From Clostridia bacterium (GTDB taxonomy: Bacteria > Bacillota > Clostridia > Oscillospirales > Acutalibacteraceae), in assembly GCA_017625435.1 (NCBI GenBank), contig JAGAKX010000038.1:1-64000 (forward strand): a stretch of 64,000 nucleotides of DNA. Reading direction: 5' to 3'. The position numbers and the translations under genes were made by a program. A model generated the notes under the pieces. It worked only from the letters and a program-made list of their open reading frames with translations. It was not told where the DNA came from and searched no databases. Position 1 is the stretch's first letter. The number at the start of each line of letters is the position of its first letter. Below, piece after piece: positions 23,979-32,240 of the stretch.

Positions 23979-25222
23979 TTATACATTCTCCTTAATCCTT
24001 CAAGTATTCTGCCTGCCGTCTCTTCGGCATTTTCACTTACATCAACCGAAAAATCGGCGAAATCCCCATAAAGGGGAGCTCTTTTTTTGTAAAGCTCCGT
24101 CATATTATTCGTTTGCGATATGGGTCTTCCGTCAACGGGTAACAGAGTAAGGTCTCTTTTAAGCCATACCGCAACGGAATTCTGCTTCAGGGGGTAACGG
24201 TTTTCTTTCCTCGTGACAATACCGCCGCCCGTGGCAATCACGGTGCCCGACATTTTTCCTGCTTCTTTTATGGCTTCTGTTTCAATTTCTCTGAATTTTT
24301 CCTCTCCGTAAAGAGAGAAAATTTCGGGAATGGGCATTCCTGCCTTTTCTGTGATAATTTCATCGGTATCTGTAAGCTTTCTTCCGAGCTTTTCGGAAAG
24401 TATTTTGCCGAGAGTGGATTTTCCGGCACCCGGCATACCGATAAGTACAATATTTTTCGTTTTTTCTTCAATTGATTTTATTATTTTTTCAATTTCAACA
24501 TCGGGTATGGGCTCGCCCGTAAAAAACTCAGCCGCCTTTTTTCCCTGAGCCACCAGCATTGAAAGTCCGTTTATTGAGGGGATGCCGAGGTTTTTTGCAT
24601 CGTATAAAAGCCGTGTTTCCGAGGGGTTATAAATTAAATCCAGTACCCCTGAAAGATGACAGAAGACTTTAAGGTCAACGGGGCTTTTCCCCGTGTCGGG
24701 ATACATTCCCACGGGTGTCGTGTTTACAATAACATCCGCGTCCCGGTGCTTTTCAATATTACCGTAGTTGTTTTCACCGCTTCGTGAAATGACAATTATT
24801 TCGGCGGCATTCATATCCTTTGCAACCGTCCTTACGGTAACTGAGGCTCCGCCCGAGCCCAGAATGAGAACCTTTTTACCCTGAAGCTCAATACCGCTTT
24901 TTTTCAGCATATAGGAAAATCCGAAGTAATCGGTATTGTAGCCGTAAAGCCCGTCTGCTCTTTTTACAACGGTGTTTACGGAGCCGATTCTTTGTGCCTC
25001 ATCTGAAATTTCTTTGAGAAAGGGCATAACGGTTTTTTTATAGGGAATTGTTACGTTCAGAGCATCAAGAGGACAGCCCTCAAGAAAGGAGCCTACTTCG
25101 TTTTCCTCCATTTCGTAAAGCTTATATTCATAATCTGCAAGGCAGGAGTGTATTTCAGGGGAAAAGCTGTGTCCGAGCTTACGGCCTATAAGCCCTGCCT
25201 TGAAATTTTTACAGTATATCAT
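23975..25222 (-). CDS. aroE-aroK: Shikimate dehydrogenase-shikimate kinase fusion
   Basis: A 415-residue bifunctional enzyme. Residues about 1-250 are shikimate dehydrogenase: GRKLGHSFSPEIH, NVTIPYKK, NTDYFGF, the NADP-binding GSGGASVTV and NTTPVGMYPD. Residues about 255-415 are shikimate kinase: Walker A GMPGAGKSTLG, TDTDEIITEKAG, ATGGGIVTR and a lid with DGRPISQ. The two activities catalyse consecutive steps to shikimate-3-phosphate. The start (ATG 25222, MIYCKNFKAGLIG) is chosen by family alignment; no good ribosome-binding site is seen and the frame extends upstream into aroC, so coupling is likely. The AroE-AroK fusion is known in some Clostridia. Confidence 0.93.
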   Translation of the reverse strand: MIYCKNFKAGLIGRKLGHSFSPEIHSCLADYEYKLYEMEENEVGSFLEGCPLDALNVTIPYKKTVMPFLKEISDEAQRIGSVNTVVKRADGLYGYNTDYFGFSYMLKKSGIELQGKKVLILGSGGASVTVRTVAKDMNAAEIIVISRSGENNYGNIEKHRDADVIVNTTPVGMYPDTGKSPVDLKVFCHLSGVLDLIYNPSETRLLYDAKNLGIPSINGLSMLVAQGKKAAEFFTGEPIPDVEIEKIIKSIEEKTKNIVLIGMPGAGKSTLGKILSEKLGRKLTDTDEIITEKAGMPIPEIFSLYGEEKFREIETEAIKEAGKMSGTVIATGGGIVTRKENRYPLKQNSVAVWLKRDLTLLPVDGRPISQTNNMTELYKKRAPLYGDFADFSVDVSENAEETAGRILEGLRRMYK

Positions 25223-25256
25223 ATTAACCGACGCTTTCTTTGTCTGTAATTTCAAT

Positions 25257-26315
25257 TTAATCAAGAAGCATATCAAGCACCGTAACTGCTGCCGCCGCTT
25301 CAATTACGGGGACTGCTCTCGGTACTATACACGGGTCGTGTCTGCCCCTGACGGTGTATTTTATGTTTTCCTTTGTTTCAAGGTTTACGGTATCCTGCTC
25401 TTTTCCTATGGAGGGAGTGGGCTTTAATGCACACCTGAAAACAAGGGGCATTCCGTTTGTCATTCCGCCGAGAATACCTCCGCAGTTATTTGTGGCGGTC
25501 TTAACAGTATCACCGTCAAAATAAAACGGGTCATTGTTTTCCGAGCCGAAAAGCTCAGCACACTTAAAGCCGTTTCCGAATTCAATGCCCTTTACACCGG
25601 GGACAGAGAACACGGCAGATGAAATTCTGCCTTCAGCTCCCGCAAAAAGATGCTCTCCGAGACCTATGGGCAGACCCGTTACGGCACATTCAATAACACC
25701 GCCTGCGGAATCAAGGTTTTCCCTTGCGGTTTTTATGACTGCCTTCATTTTTTCTCCTGCGTTTTCGTCAATTACGGGAAAGTCTTCGGAAATCTTTTCG
25801 TTGCAGAGCGTGCCGAAGGGTGTGTCCTTAACGGTGCCCACAGAATATATATGTGCCTTTACCTCAATGCCCTTATCTTTCAAGAGCTGAAGGGCAAGGG
25901 CACCTGCAATACACATAAGGGAAGTGAGCCTGCCTGAAAAATGACCTCCGCCTCTCAGATCAACTTTTTTTCCGTATTTTACAATTGCAGGAAAATCAGC
26001 GTGGGAGGGTCGGGGAATTATACCTGCATCGCTGTAGTCCCCCGAATGCTGATTGGTGTTATAAATCACGGCTGTGATTTTTTTGCCCGTTGTAACTCCG
26101 TTTTCAACTCCCGACAGAAAAACGGGCTTGTCCGCTTCTTTTCTTTTTGTGGACCATTCATTCTGCCCGGGGGCTCGTCTTTTCATAAAGGACGAAAGAA
26201 ATTCTTCGTCAATATGAAGTCCTTCGGGGAAACCCTCAAGTGTCATTGTGAGCTTTTCGCCGTGGCTTTCGCCGTCAATATAAAGCTTTATGTTATTTCC
26301 GAAAGGAAAACTCAT
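25257..26315 (-). CDS. aroC: Chorismate synthase
   Basis: A 352-residue FMN-dependent enzyme. Signatures: ESHGEKLTMTLEGFP, KRRAPGQNEWSTKRKE, HSGDYSDAGIIPRPSHADF, HFSGRLTSLMCIAGALA and the C-terminal RGRHDPCIVPRAVPVIEAAA. It eliminates phosphate from EPSP to form chorismate. AAGGTG precedes the ATG. It sits between aroA and the aroE-aroK fusion in the operon. Confidence 0.96.
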   Translation of the reverse strand: MSFPFGNNIKLYIDGESHGEKLTMTLEGFPEGLHIDEEFLSSFMKRRAPGQNEWSTKRKEADKPVFLSGVENGVTTGKKITAVIYNTNQHSGDYSDAGIIPRPSHADFPAIVKYGKKVDLRGGGHFSGRLTSLMCIAGALALQLLKDKGIEVKAHIYSVGTVKDTPFGTLCNEKISEDFPVIDENAGEKMKAVIKTARENLDSAGGVIECAVTGLPIGLGEHLFAGAEGRISSAVFSVPGVKGIEFGNGFKCAELFGSENNDPFYFDGDTVKTATNNCGGILGGMTNGMPLVFRCALKPTPSIGKEQDTVNLETKENIKYTVRGRHDPCIVPRAVPVIEAAAAVTVLDMLLD

Positions 26316-26319
26316 TTTT

Positions 26320-27543
26320 TCACCTTATTTCATCCCAGAAAGCGGGATAAGATTTTTTTACCGCTTCGGCGCCCTTTACTGTTACCGGGCCGTCTGCTGA
26401 AAATGAAGCCACAGCGGCACTCATAGCAATTCTGTGGTCGTTGAAGGAGTCAATCTCTCCGCCCGTAAGGGGAGAGCCTTCAACAATTATACTGTCATCA
26501 CAGACAGATATTTTACCGCCGAGATTCTTTATCATATTGTAAACTGCTTCAATTCTGTCGCTTTCTTTAAGTCTCAGTCTTCCGCAGTTTTTGATTTCCG
26601 TTGTACCCCGGGCATTTGCCGCCACAACAGATAAAACGGGCACAAGGTCGGGGATGTCCTCTGCATCAATCATAATGCCCCTGAGGGACGAGGGATGAGC
26701 GGTTATCCCGTTTTCGTTTATTTCGATATCCGCACCGAAATCACGAAGCACCTGAATAATTCTTTTATCCCCCTGTGTGGAATCCGTTTTGAGACCTGTA
26801 AGAGTGATTTTTTCTTTTCCCGTAACACCTGCAGAAAGGAAAAATGCAGCGTTCGACCAATCTGCTCCTGCCTTTATTTCAGCGGGGGATAAGAGGGGAG
26901 CGGTTTTCGGCACCGTGATTATATTATCGCAGAAGCTTACATTACAGCCGAACTTTTTTACAGCATCAATTGTCATTTCAATATAGGGACGGCTTTCGGC
27001 TTTGCCCGTAATTTCAATTTCACCGCCGGTTTTTGTCAGCATAAATATAAGCCCCGAAATAAACTGTGAGGAAACATTTCCTGCAATTGAAAAGGAGGTT
27101 TCGGTGCATTTGCCCGTCACCTTTATTTTATCACCGTCTTTTGTGATTACGGCACCTGCTCTCAGAAGCTCCTCCTTCAAGGGGGAAAGAGGTCTGTCGC
27201 CGAGACGCCCCTCTGTAACAAATACCGGGTTTTTGCCGTAAAAGGAAGCCACGGGCAGTAAGAATCGGAGTGTGGAGCCTGATTCCTTGCATCTGAGCAC
27301 CGGACCTTCGGGCACATCCCTTACGGGCTTTACCGTAAATATGCCGTCAGAGAAGGAAATTTCCGCACCGAGGGACTTAAGACAGCCGACCGTTGCTTCA
27401 ATATCGTCATTGAGTCCGTCGCAGTACACTTTTGTTACTTTATCGGAAAGGGCTGCACATATAAGAAGACGGTGCACCTCTGATTTTGAAGCAGGTATTT
27501 TTATGATATCCTTTGTTTTCGGAGAAAATACCGTTTTTACCAT
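26320..27543 (-). CDS. aroA: EPSP synthase (3-phosphoshikimate 1-carboxyvinyltransferase)
   Basis: A 407-residue protein with IPASKSEVHRLLICAALS near the N terminus, CKESGSTLRFLLP, GDRPLSPL and the C-terminal RLRLKESDRIEAV and DSFNDHRIAMSAAVAS signatures, including the active-site Lys, Arg and Asp residues. It joins phosphoenolpyruvate to shikimate-3-phosphate. Its ATG is 2 bp past the aroB stop with GGAGGGC overlapping that gene's end. Confidence 0.96.
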   Translation of the reverse strand: MVKTVFSPKTKDIIKIPASKSEVHRLLICAALSDKVTKVYCDGLNDDIEATVGCLKSLGAEISFSDGIFTVKPVRDVPEGPVLRCKESGSTLRFLLPVASFYGKNPVFVTEGRLGDRPLSPLKEELLRAGAVITKDGDKIKVTGKCTETSFSIAGNVSSQFISGLIFMLTKTGGEIEITGKAESRPYIEMTIDAVKKFGCNVSFCDNIITVPKTAPLLSPAEIKAGADWSNAAFFLSAGVTGKEKITLTGLKTDSTQGDKRIIQVLRDFGADIEINENGITAHPSSLRGIMIDAEDIPDLVPVLSVVAANARGTTEIKNCGRLRLKESDRIEAVYNMIKNLGGKISVCDDSIIVEGSPLTGGEIDSFNDHRIAMSAAVASFSADGPVTVKGAEAVKKSYPAFWDEIR

Positions 27544-27544
27544 A

Positions 27545-28588
27545 TTAAAAGCCCTCCGACAGAAAAGCGCAAAGCTCTGTAACCGGCAATTTTTTAAGTA
27601 TGCAGCTGCCTGCCTTTTCCGGGATTACGAGGGTAATTTCATTTCCCGCACGTTTTTTGTCTGAAAGGGCAATATCCGTTATCTCTTCGGGGGAGAAAAC
27701 GGCAGCCGTCGGCAGAGAAAAGCTTGTAAGAAGCTCTGTCAGCTTCGGGAGAGCCTCTTCTTCACACAAGCCCTCTTTTATAGCCGCCTTTGTCATCATA
27801 ACCATTCCTATTGCTACCGCAGAGCCGTGGGATATTGTGAATTCCGAAAGCATTTCTATTCCGTGTGCCGGTGTGTGCCCGAAATTCAGAAGCTGACGGA
27901 CACCCGTATCTCTTTCATCAACTGCTACAATGTCACGCTTTGCAGTCACGGAGATTTCAATTATTTCGTTTATATCATATTCACCCTGAAGCTTCACTAA
28001 AAGCCCGGGTCTGTTTATCATTCCGTATTTTATAACCTCTGCCATTCCGTCATTGAAAATATTACGGGGCAGGGTAGAGAGTGTGTCGGGGTCGATAATT
28101 ACAAGGCAGGGCTGATAGAAAGCACCTGCAAGATTCTTGCCGTTTTTCAGGTCAACGGCAGTTTTTCCTCCCACGGAGGAATCTGTCATAGAAAGAAGGG
28201 TAGTGGGGATATTTATGTACTTTATGCCTCTTAGGAAGGTAGCGGCGGCAAAGCCCGTAAGGTCTCCCGTCACACCGCCCCCGAGAGCTATAAGTATATC
28301 GGAACGGGTTATATGATTTTCAGCTAAAAACTCCCATAAGGCTACGAGGGTATTTGTATTTTTGCTCTCTTCCCCTGCTTCAAAAACAAAGGACAGAACC
28401 TTGAAATTCTCTTTTCTGAGGGATTTTTCCAGAATACCGCCGTAAATGGGGAAAACATTGGAGTCGGATACAATTACCGCAGTATTGCCCTTTGAAATTT
28501 CTCTTATGAGCCTTCCCGATTCTCCGAGAAGTCCGTTTTTTATCAGAATGTCATAGCACGTTGATGCTTCAACCCGTATTTTTTTCAT
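27545..28588 (-). CDS. aroB: 3-Dehydroquinate synthase
   Basis: A 347-residue NAD- and metal-dependent enzyme: AGEESKNTNTLVALWEFL, ALGGGVTGDLTGFAAATFLRGI, PTTLLSMTDSSVGGKTAVDLKNGKN, the metal-ligand EVIKYGMI and LNFGHTPAHGIE segments. It converts DAHP to 3-dehydroquinate. AAGGGATAAC precedes the ATG, and the gene lies 2 bp downstream of tyrA, consistent with coupled expression. Confidence 0.96.
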   Translation of the reverse strand: MKKIRVEASTCYDILIKNGLLGESGRLIREISKGNTAVIVSDSNVFPIYGGILEKSLRKENFKVLSFVFEAGEESKNTNTLVALWEFLAENHITRSDILIALGGGVTGDLTGFAAATFLRGIKYINIPTTLLSMTDSSVGGKTAVDLKNGKNLAGAFYQPCLVIIDPDTLSTLPRNIFNDGMAEVIKYGMINRPGLLVKLQGEYDINEIIEISVTAKRDIVAVDERDTGVRQLLNFGHTPAHGIEMLSEFTISHGSAVAIGMVMMTKAAIKEGLCEEEALPKLTELLTSFSLPTAAVFSPEEITDIALSDKKRAGNEITLVIPEKAGSCILKKLPVTELCAFLSEGF

Positions 28589-28590
28589 TG

Positions 28591-29442
28591 TTATCCCTTC
28601 TTCTGTGAATTTCCGTCAATTGCTTCCTTCATAAGCCTTCCGTCTTTCAGAAGCCTACAAAGGGTTTCGCTGTCATTGTTTTCCAGAGCGCTTTTGTATT
28701 CGCTCAGGGAATTTATTATAAAGTCCAGTTCTTTTATGAGATTATCTGAGTTTTCCGTAAAAAGCTCTGTCCACATATTTTCATTGAGCCACGCAACTCT
28801 TGTCATATCCTTATATGAGCCTGCGGAAAAGCCGCCGTGGTTCTTAGCGGTTTCGCTTTTTATATAGGCATTTGAAACCACGTGGGCGAGCTGTGAGGTA
28901 AAGGCTATCATTTCATCGTGCTTTTCGGCTGTCGTTACGGAAATACTGCCGAATCCCATGGGAGCGATGATATCTTTTATTTTTTCAAGTAGGCTTATAT
29001 CGTCAAACACAGGGGGAACGATTACCATAGGTGCACCCCTGAAAAGGTCTTTTCTTGAGTACTTTATTCCCGAAAACTGCGTGCCTGCCATCGGATGCGC
29101 ACCCACAAAGTTAAAGCCGTATTCTTCTGCAAGACTGAAGCCCTTTTGGCAGATTCCTCTTTTGGTACCGCAAAGGTCAAGCACAAAGGCATCCTTTTTT
29201 ACAAAAGGAGCAAAATCTGTGAGGAATTTTTCAGCTGCCTTCGGGTACAGAGCAATAAACACCGCATCGCAGGAGCTTATGCTTTCTCGGGTCAGCTCTT
29301 CGTCAATTATATCCGATAATAAAGCGTATCCCAGAGTACCCTTGTCGGTATCTGCACCCAGCACCCTGTGGGATGCACTCTTGTATGCACGGGCAGCCGA
29401 GCCTCCTATAAGACCCAAACCCACAATTCCGACAGTCATCAT
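28591..29442 (-). CDS. tyrA: Prephenate dehydrogenase
   Basis: A 283-residue NAD(P)-binding enzyme: MMTVGIVGLGLIGGSAARAYK, DLCGTKRGICQ, FVGAHPMAGTQFSGIKYS (the key His and Gly-Thr of TyrA) and TSQLAHVVSNAYIKS. It oxidatively decarboxylates prephenate to 4-hydroxyphenylpyruvate, the tyrosine branch. No ACT or chorismate mutase domain is present. Its ATG overlaps the DAHP synthase stop by 4 bp. Its presence gives the operon a tyrosine output, which fits the Tyr-rich leader peptide. Confidence 0.94.
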   Translation of the reverse strand: MMTVGIVGLGLIGGSAARAYKSASHRVLGADTDKGTLGYALLSDIIDEELTRESISSCDAVFIALYPKAAEKFLTDFAPFVKKDAFVLDLCGTKRGICQKGFSLAEEYGFNFVGAHPMAGTQFSGIKYSRKDLFRGAPMVIVPPVFDDISLLEKIKDIIAPMGFGSISVTTAEKHDEMIAFTSQLAHVVSNAYIKSETAKNHGGFSAGSYKDMTRVAWLNENMWTELFTENSDNLIKELDFIINSLSEYKSALENNDSETLCRLLKDGRLMKEAIDGNSQKKG

Positions 29443-30452
29443 AATGCCTCCCTTAATGCATTTCTTATAATGTTTACGCTCTTCATCATATCGGAGAACT
29501 GTTCGGGTGTCAGCGACTGAGCACCGTCACACAGAGCGTGCAAGGGGTCAGAATGCACCTCTGTCATAAGTCCGTCCGCACCTGCGGCAACAGCGGCCAA
29601 AGCCATACTCTTTACATATTTTGAAGAGCCTGTTGCGTGAGAGGGGTCAATAACCACGGGAAGGTGTGTCAGCTCCTTGAGAACGGGAACGGCAGACAGG
29701 TCAAGGCAGTTTCTTGTGTACTGGCTGTCAAAGGTTCTTATACCTCTTTCGCAGAGCATTACGTTTTCATTACCGCCTGCCATAATATATTCGGCAGACA
29801 TAAGCCATTCTTTTATTGTACTCGAAAGTCCTCTTTTTAGCAAGATAGGTTTGTTTGTTTTTCCGAGTTCTTTCAGTAATTCGAAATTCTGCATATTGCG
29901 TGCGCCTACCTGTATAACGTCAACCTCTTCGAAAAGGGGCAGGTGGTGTGCGTCCATAATTTCCGTAACTACGGGAAGTCCCGTTTCCTTTTTTGCTTTC
30001 AGAAGAAGCTCAATTCCCTCGGCCTTCAGTCCCTGAAAATCGTAAGGGGAGGTTCTGGGCTTAAAGGCACCGCCACGAAGCATATTGCTGCCTGCTTCCT
30101 TTACTGCCTTTGCAATTCCCGTCAGCTGTGCTTCGGATTCAACGGAGCAGGGACCGGAAATTACCGCGAAATTACCTCCGCCTACCTTTACTCCCGAGCA
30201 GTCAATTATGCTGTCATCGGGGTGGAATTTTCTGTTTGCACTTTTGAAGGGATCTGAAACTCTTCTTACTGTCTCAACCATACTGAGGCTTCCTATAAGG
30301 TCGGCATCAAGCTTTGTGGTATCGCCTATAAGACCTATTACCGTCTGAAATTCACCCTTTGAAATGTGTACGTCAAGACCGAAGCCCTTGAGCCAGCCCG
30401 TAAATTTATTCAACTGCTCCTCTGTTGTGCCCTGTTTTAATACTGCAATCAT
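29439..30452 (-). CDS. aroF: DAHP synthase (3-deoxy-7-phosphoheptulonate synthase), type I beta
   Basis: A 337-residue enzyme: N-terminal ferredoxin-like regulatory domain (about 1-70) followed by the KDO8P-like barrel with ISGPCSVESEAQL, RGGAFKPRTSPYDFQGL, QVGARNMQNFELLKELG, KRGLSSTIKEW and VIDPSHATGSSKYV. It condenses PEP and erythrose-4-phosphate, the first shikimate step. ATG 30452 is set by GGTGAGG. First gene of the operon, about 230 bp from its promoter, with the attenuator leader between. The N-terminal domain is the site of Tyr/Phe feedback in related enzymes. Confidence 0.95.
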   Translation of the reverse strand: MIAVLKQGTTEEQLNKFTGWLKGFGLDVHISKGEFQTVIGLIGDTTKLDADLIGSLSMVETVRRVSDPFKSANRKFHPDDSIIDCSGVKVGGGNFAVISGPCSVESEAQLTGIAKAVKEAGSNMLRGGAFKPRTSPYDFQGLKAEGIELLLKAKKETGLPVVTEIMDAHHLPLFEEVDVIQVGARNMQNFELLKELGKTNKPILLKRGLSSTIKEWLMSAEYIMAGGNENVMLCERGIRTFDSQYTRNCLDLSAVPVLKELTHLPVVIDPSHATGSSKYVKSMALAAVAAGADGLMTEVHSDPLHALCDGAQSLTPEQFSDMMKSVNIIRNALREAL

Positions 30453-30488
30453 TTTTATTACCTCACCTTTTTTCAGATAGTTCAAGCG

Positions 30489-30524
30489 GAAAACTAAATG
30501 CACCCGATTTTCACCGGGTGCATT
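30489..30524 (-). terminator. Attenuator terminator in the aro leader
   Basis: On the minus strand AATGCACCCG pairs with CGGGTGCATT (perfect 10 bp stem, 8-nt loop) followed by TTAGTTTTCC. It lies between the leader peptide and the DAHP synthase gene, not after a gene, as expected for an attenuator. Its 5' arm (TGCA) can alternatively pair upstream. Confidence 0.8.
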
Positions 30525-30569
30525 GAAATAACATTTATAAGTTACTCTTGTTTGCAGACAGCGAAAATC

Positions 30570-30626
30570 TTACCTTTTTCCCTTTGAAAAAAAGTAATAA
30601 TATGCTGTTGCAAAAAGCTTATTCAT
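30570..30626 (-). CDS. Tyr/Phe-rich leader peptide of the aro operon
   Basis: An 18-residue peptide, MNKLFATAYYYFFSKGKR, with AGAGAGG as ribosome-binding site about 8 bp upstream of the ATG. Three consecutive Tyr codons followed by two Phe codons sit at positions 9-13. It lies 34 bp downstream of the -10 box of the aro promoter and upstream of a terminator. This is the design of ribosome-mediated attenuation: scarcity of charged tRNA-Tyr/Phe would stall the ribosome and favour an antiterminator. Product function is purely regulatory. Too short for ordinary gene callers. Confidence 0.8.
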   Translation of the reverse strand: MNKLFATAYYYFFSKGKR

Positions 30627-30659
30627 ATAACTTAACCTCTCTGTTTTCTTGTTGAGGTC

Positions 30660-30688
30660 AGTTTAGCACTTTATATCGTTAAAGTCAA
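30660..30688 (-). promoter_or_regulatory. Promoter of the aro operon
   Basis: On the minus strand TTGACT (30688-30683) and TAAACT (30665-30660) with 17 bp spacing. It is divergent from the promoter at 30753-30781. Confidence 0.75.
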
Positions 30689-30752
30689 TAGTTTTTTGAA
30701 AAAAATTTTCTTAACAAGCATTTAAGAAAAAATATCAATGGTGTAACAATTG

Positions 30753-30781
30753 TTGATATTATTTTATACAAATGCTAAAAT
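30753..30781 (+). promoter_or_regulatory. Promoter of the small membrane protein/PstS-like operon
   Basis: TTGATA (30753-30758) and TAAAAT (30776-30781), 17 bp spacing, 30 bp before the ATG at 30812. Confidence 0.65.
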
Positions 30782-30811
30782 AAATATACAAAAACAAAGG
30801 CGGTGTTTTTT

Positions 30812-31057
30812 ATGTATGAAATAATTAATACTCTTTTTTGTGCAATACCGATTTTAGTCATTGTAGTATTCGTTGTTCTTCTGTTTGTTTACAGAAAGAG
30901 AAAGAAGGAAGCACCGGAAGCGGCTTCCTGTAAGAATTCAGCAGAGCTTAATTCACTGAAAACCGCAATAAAGGTGTTCGGTATACTTTCCGCTGTGTTT
31001 GCGGGTGTTGTCGTAATCCTCGGTGCGTTGTTCTATATGTTTGTGGCATATATGTGA
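30812..31057 (+). CDS. 81-residue two-helix membrane protein
   Basis: Starts at ATG 30812 behind AAAGGCGGTG (a GTG at 30803 is in the ribosome-binding site and unlikely). Two hydrophobic helices (about residues 7-27 and 54-79) flank a basic, Ala/Glu-rich polar loop (YRKRKKEAPEAASCKN). Family not recognised. First gene of a three-gene operon ending in the PstS-like protein. Confidence 0.7.
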   Translation: MYEIINTLFCAIPILVIVVFVVLLFVYRKRKKEAPEAASCKNSAELNSLKTAIKVFGILSAVFAGVVVILGALFYMFVAYM

Positions 31058-31067
31058 GGGAAAGATA

Positions 31068-31208
31068 ATGAGAGAGAAATATTTCAGATTCCTTCTGATT
31101 CTTGTTCTTGTGCTTTGCATTACCGTTACCGTAGTACACGTTGCCTACGACGTATATGCTTACGGCCATTGCTCAATAATACAGTTTATTGCAAAGGAGC
31201 TGTGGTAG
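31068..31208 (+). CDS. 46-residue membrane protein
   Basis: Begins MREKYFRFLLILVLVLCITV at ATG 31068 with GTGAGGG upstream: one transmembrane helix then a short tail with YGHCSIIQF. It lies 10 bp after the previous gene and its stop touches the next start, so all three are coupled. Unrecognised; alternatives upstream in frame lack a ribosome-binding site. Confidence 0.6.
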   Translation: MREKYFRFLLILVLVLCITVTVVHVAYDVYAYGHCSIIQFIAKELW

Positions 31209-31209
31209 A

Positions 31210-32196
31210 ATGAAGCTTTTAAAACAGCTGTCGGTGCTTCTCGGTATTATTCTGCTTTTTACTCTGTTCAACGTGGCTGTATACTTTTCGGTTACTGTAC
31301 GTCTTTCAAATAATTTCAGCGATGCAACTCAGGCGAAAATGATTGACGTCGGTGAATTTCTTCCTTTTAGGGAGGAGTCCGACCTTGCACGTACGGAAAC
31401 GGACTTTACTCTTGAAGGGGAGCTTCCCGTGCTTGACGGTGCGGCGGCGCTTGTTCCGGTATATGCCTCTGTGATTAATGCGGTTTATCCCGAGTCCTCT
31501 GTAACGTATATCGGCGGTGAGTTCTGTGATGATAATTTTTACGGTGAGAATTTTGCTCCGGACAGTAAAATGCAGTATAAGAATACCGTAAGGGGATATA
31601 CCGCTGTTGTTGACGGAGATACGGATATTCTTTTCTGTGCCGCTCCTTCTGCGGAGCAGAAAAAGTATGCGGAGGATAAGGGTGTTGAACTTGAATATGT
31701 CCCCGTAGGACTTGAAGCCTTCGTTTTCTTTGTCAATAAGAATAATCCCGTTGAGAATCTTACTGCAGAGCAGATAAGGGATATTTACGGCGGTACTTAT
31801 AAAAACTGGAAGGATGTTGGCGGTGCCAACCGTGTAATCAATCCCGTAACACGTATGGAGGGAAGCGGCAGCCAGTCAGCCATGAACGCATTTATGGGAG
31901 ACAGGGAAATTGCAATGAAATCCCCCTTTGCAATAACGGGCGGCTCCATAGGATTTTCTTTCAGATATTATATGGACGGTATTGTTGAAAACAGTCAGGT
32001 TAAAATGCTTTCCCTGAACGGAGTTTATCCTTCTGCGGAAAATATCAGAAACGGCACCTACCCCGTAATTGTAAAATTTTATGCAATTTACCGTAAGGAC
32101 AACCAAAACGAAAACATAAAAAAACTCATTGACTGGATTCTTTCCGATGAGGGGCAGACCCTTATTGAGGAAAGCGGCTATGTGAGAATTAAATAA
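31210..32196 (+). CDS. PstS-like phosphate-binding (PBP) protein, membrane-anchored
   Basis: A 328-residue periplasmic-binding-protein fold with an N-terminal uncleaved-looking helix (about residues 9-28) instead of a lipobox. Motifs AVVDGDTDILFCAAPS, AFVFFVNKNNPVENLTAEQIRDIY and RMEGSGSQSAMNAFM match PstS, including the Ser-Gly-Ser-rich loop that binds phosphate. The C terminus (LIDWILSDEGQTLIEESGYV) is typical. No pstCAB or phoU genes accompany it, so it is an orphan binding protein, possibly a sensor or a subunit used by a transporter elsewhere. Confidence 0.85.
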   Translation: MKLLKQLSVLLGIILLFTLFNVAVYFSVTVRLSNNFSDATQAKMIDVGEFLPFREESDLARTETDFTLEGELPVLDGAAALVPVYASVINAVYPESSVTYIGGEFCDDNFYGENFAPDSKMQYKNTVRGYTAVVDGDTDILFCAAPSAEQKKYAEDKGVELEYVPVGLEAFVFFVNKNNPVENLTAEQIRDIYGGTYKNWKDVGGANRVINPVTRMEGSGSQSAMNAFMGDREIAMKSPFAITGGSIGFSFRYYMDGIVENSQVKMLSLNGVYPSAENIRNGTYPVIVKFYAIYRKDNQNENIKKLIDWILSDEGQTLIEESGYVRIK

Positions 32197-32240
32197 AAAG
32201 ATACCGCAGTCTGTGAAAAGAGGCTGCGGTAAAGTTTTAT
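32195..32240. terminator. Bidirectional terminator between PstS-like and ClC genes
   Basis: ACCGCAG (32203-32209) pairs with CTGCGGT (32224-32230). On the plus strand AAAGTTTTATT follows; on the minus strand ATCTTTTTATTT follows. Confidence 0.85.

Noticed and set aside
30489..30688. T-box riboswitch before the DAHP synthase gene
   Set aside because: No T-box core motif or specifier-loop architecture is visible; the leader instead has a translated peptide and three competing arms.
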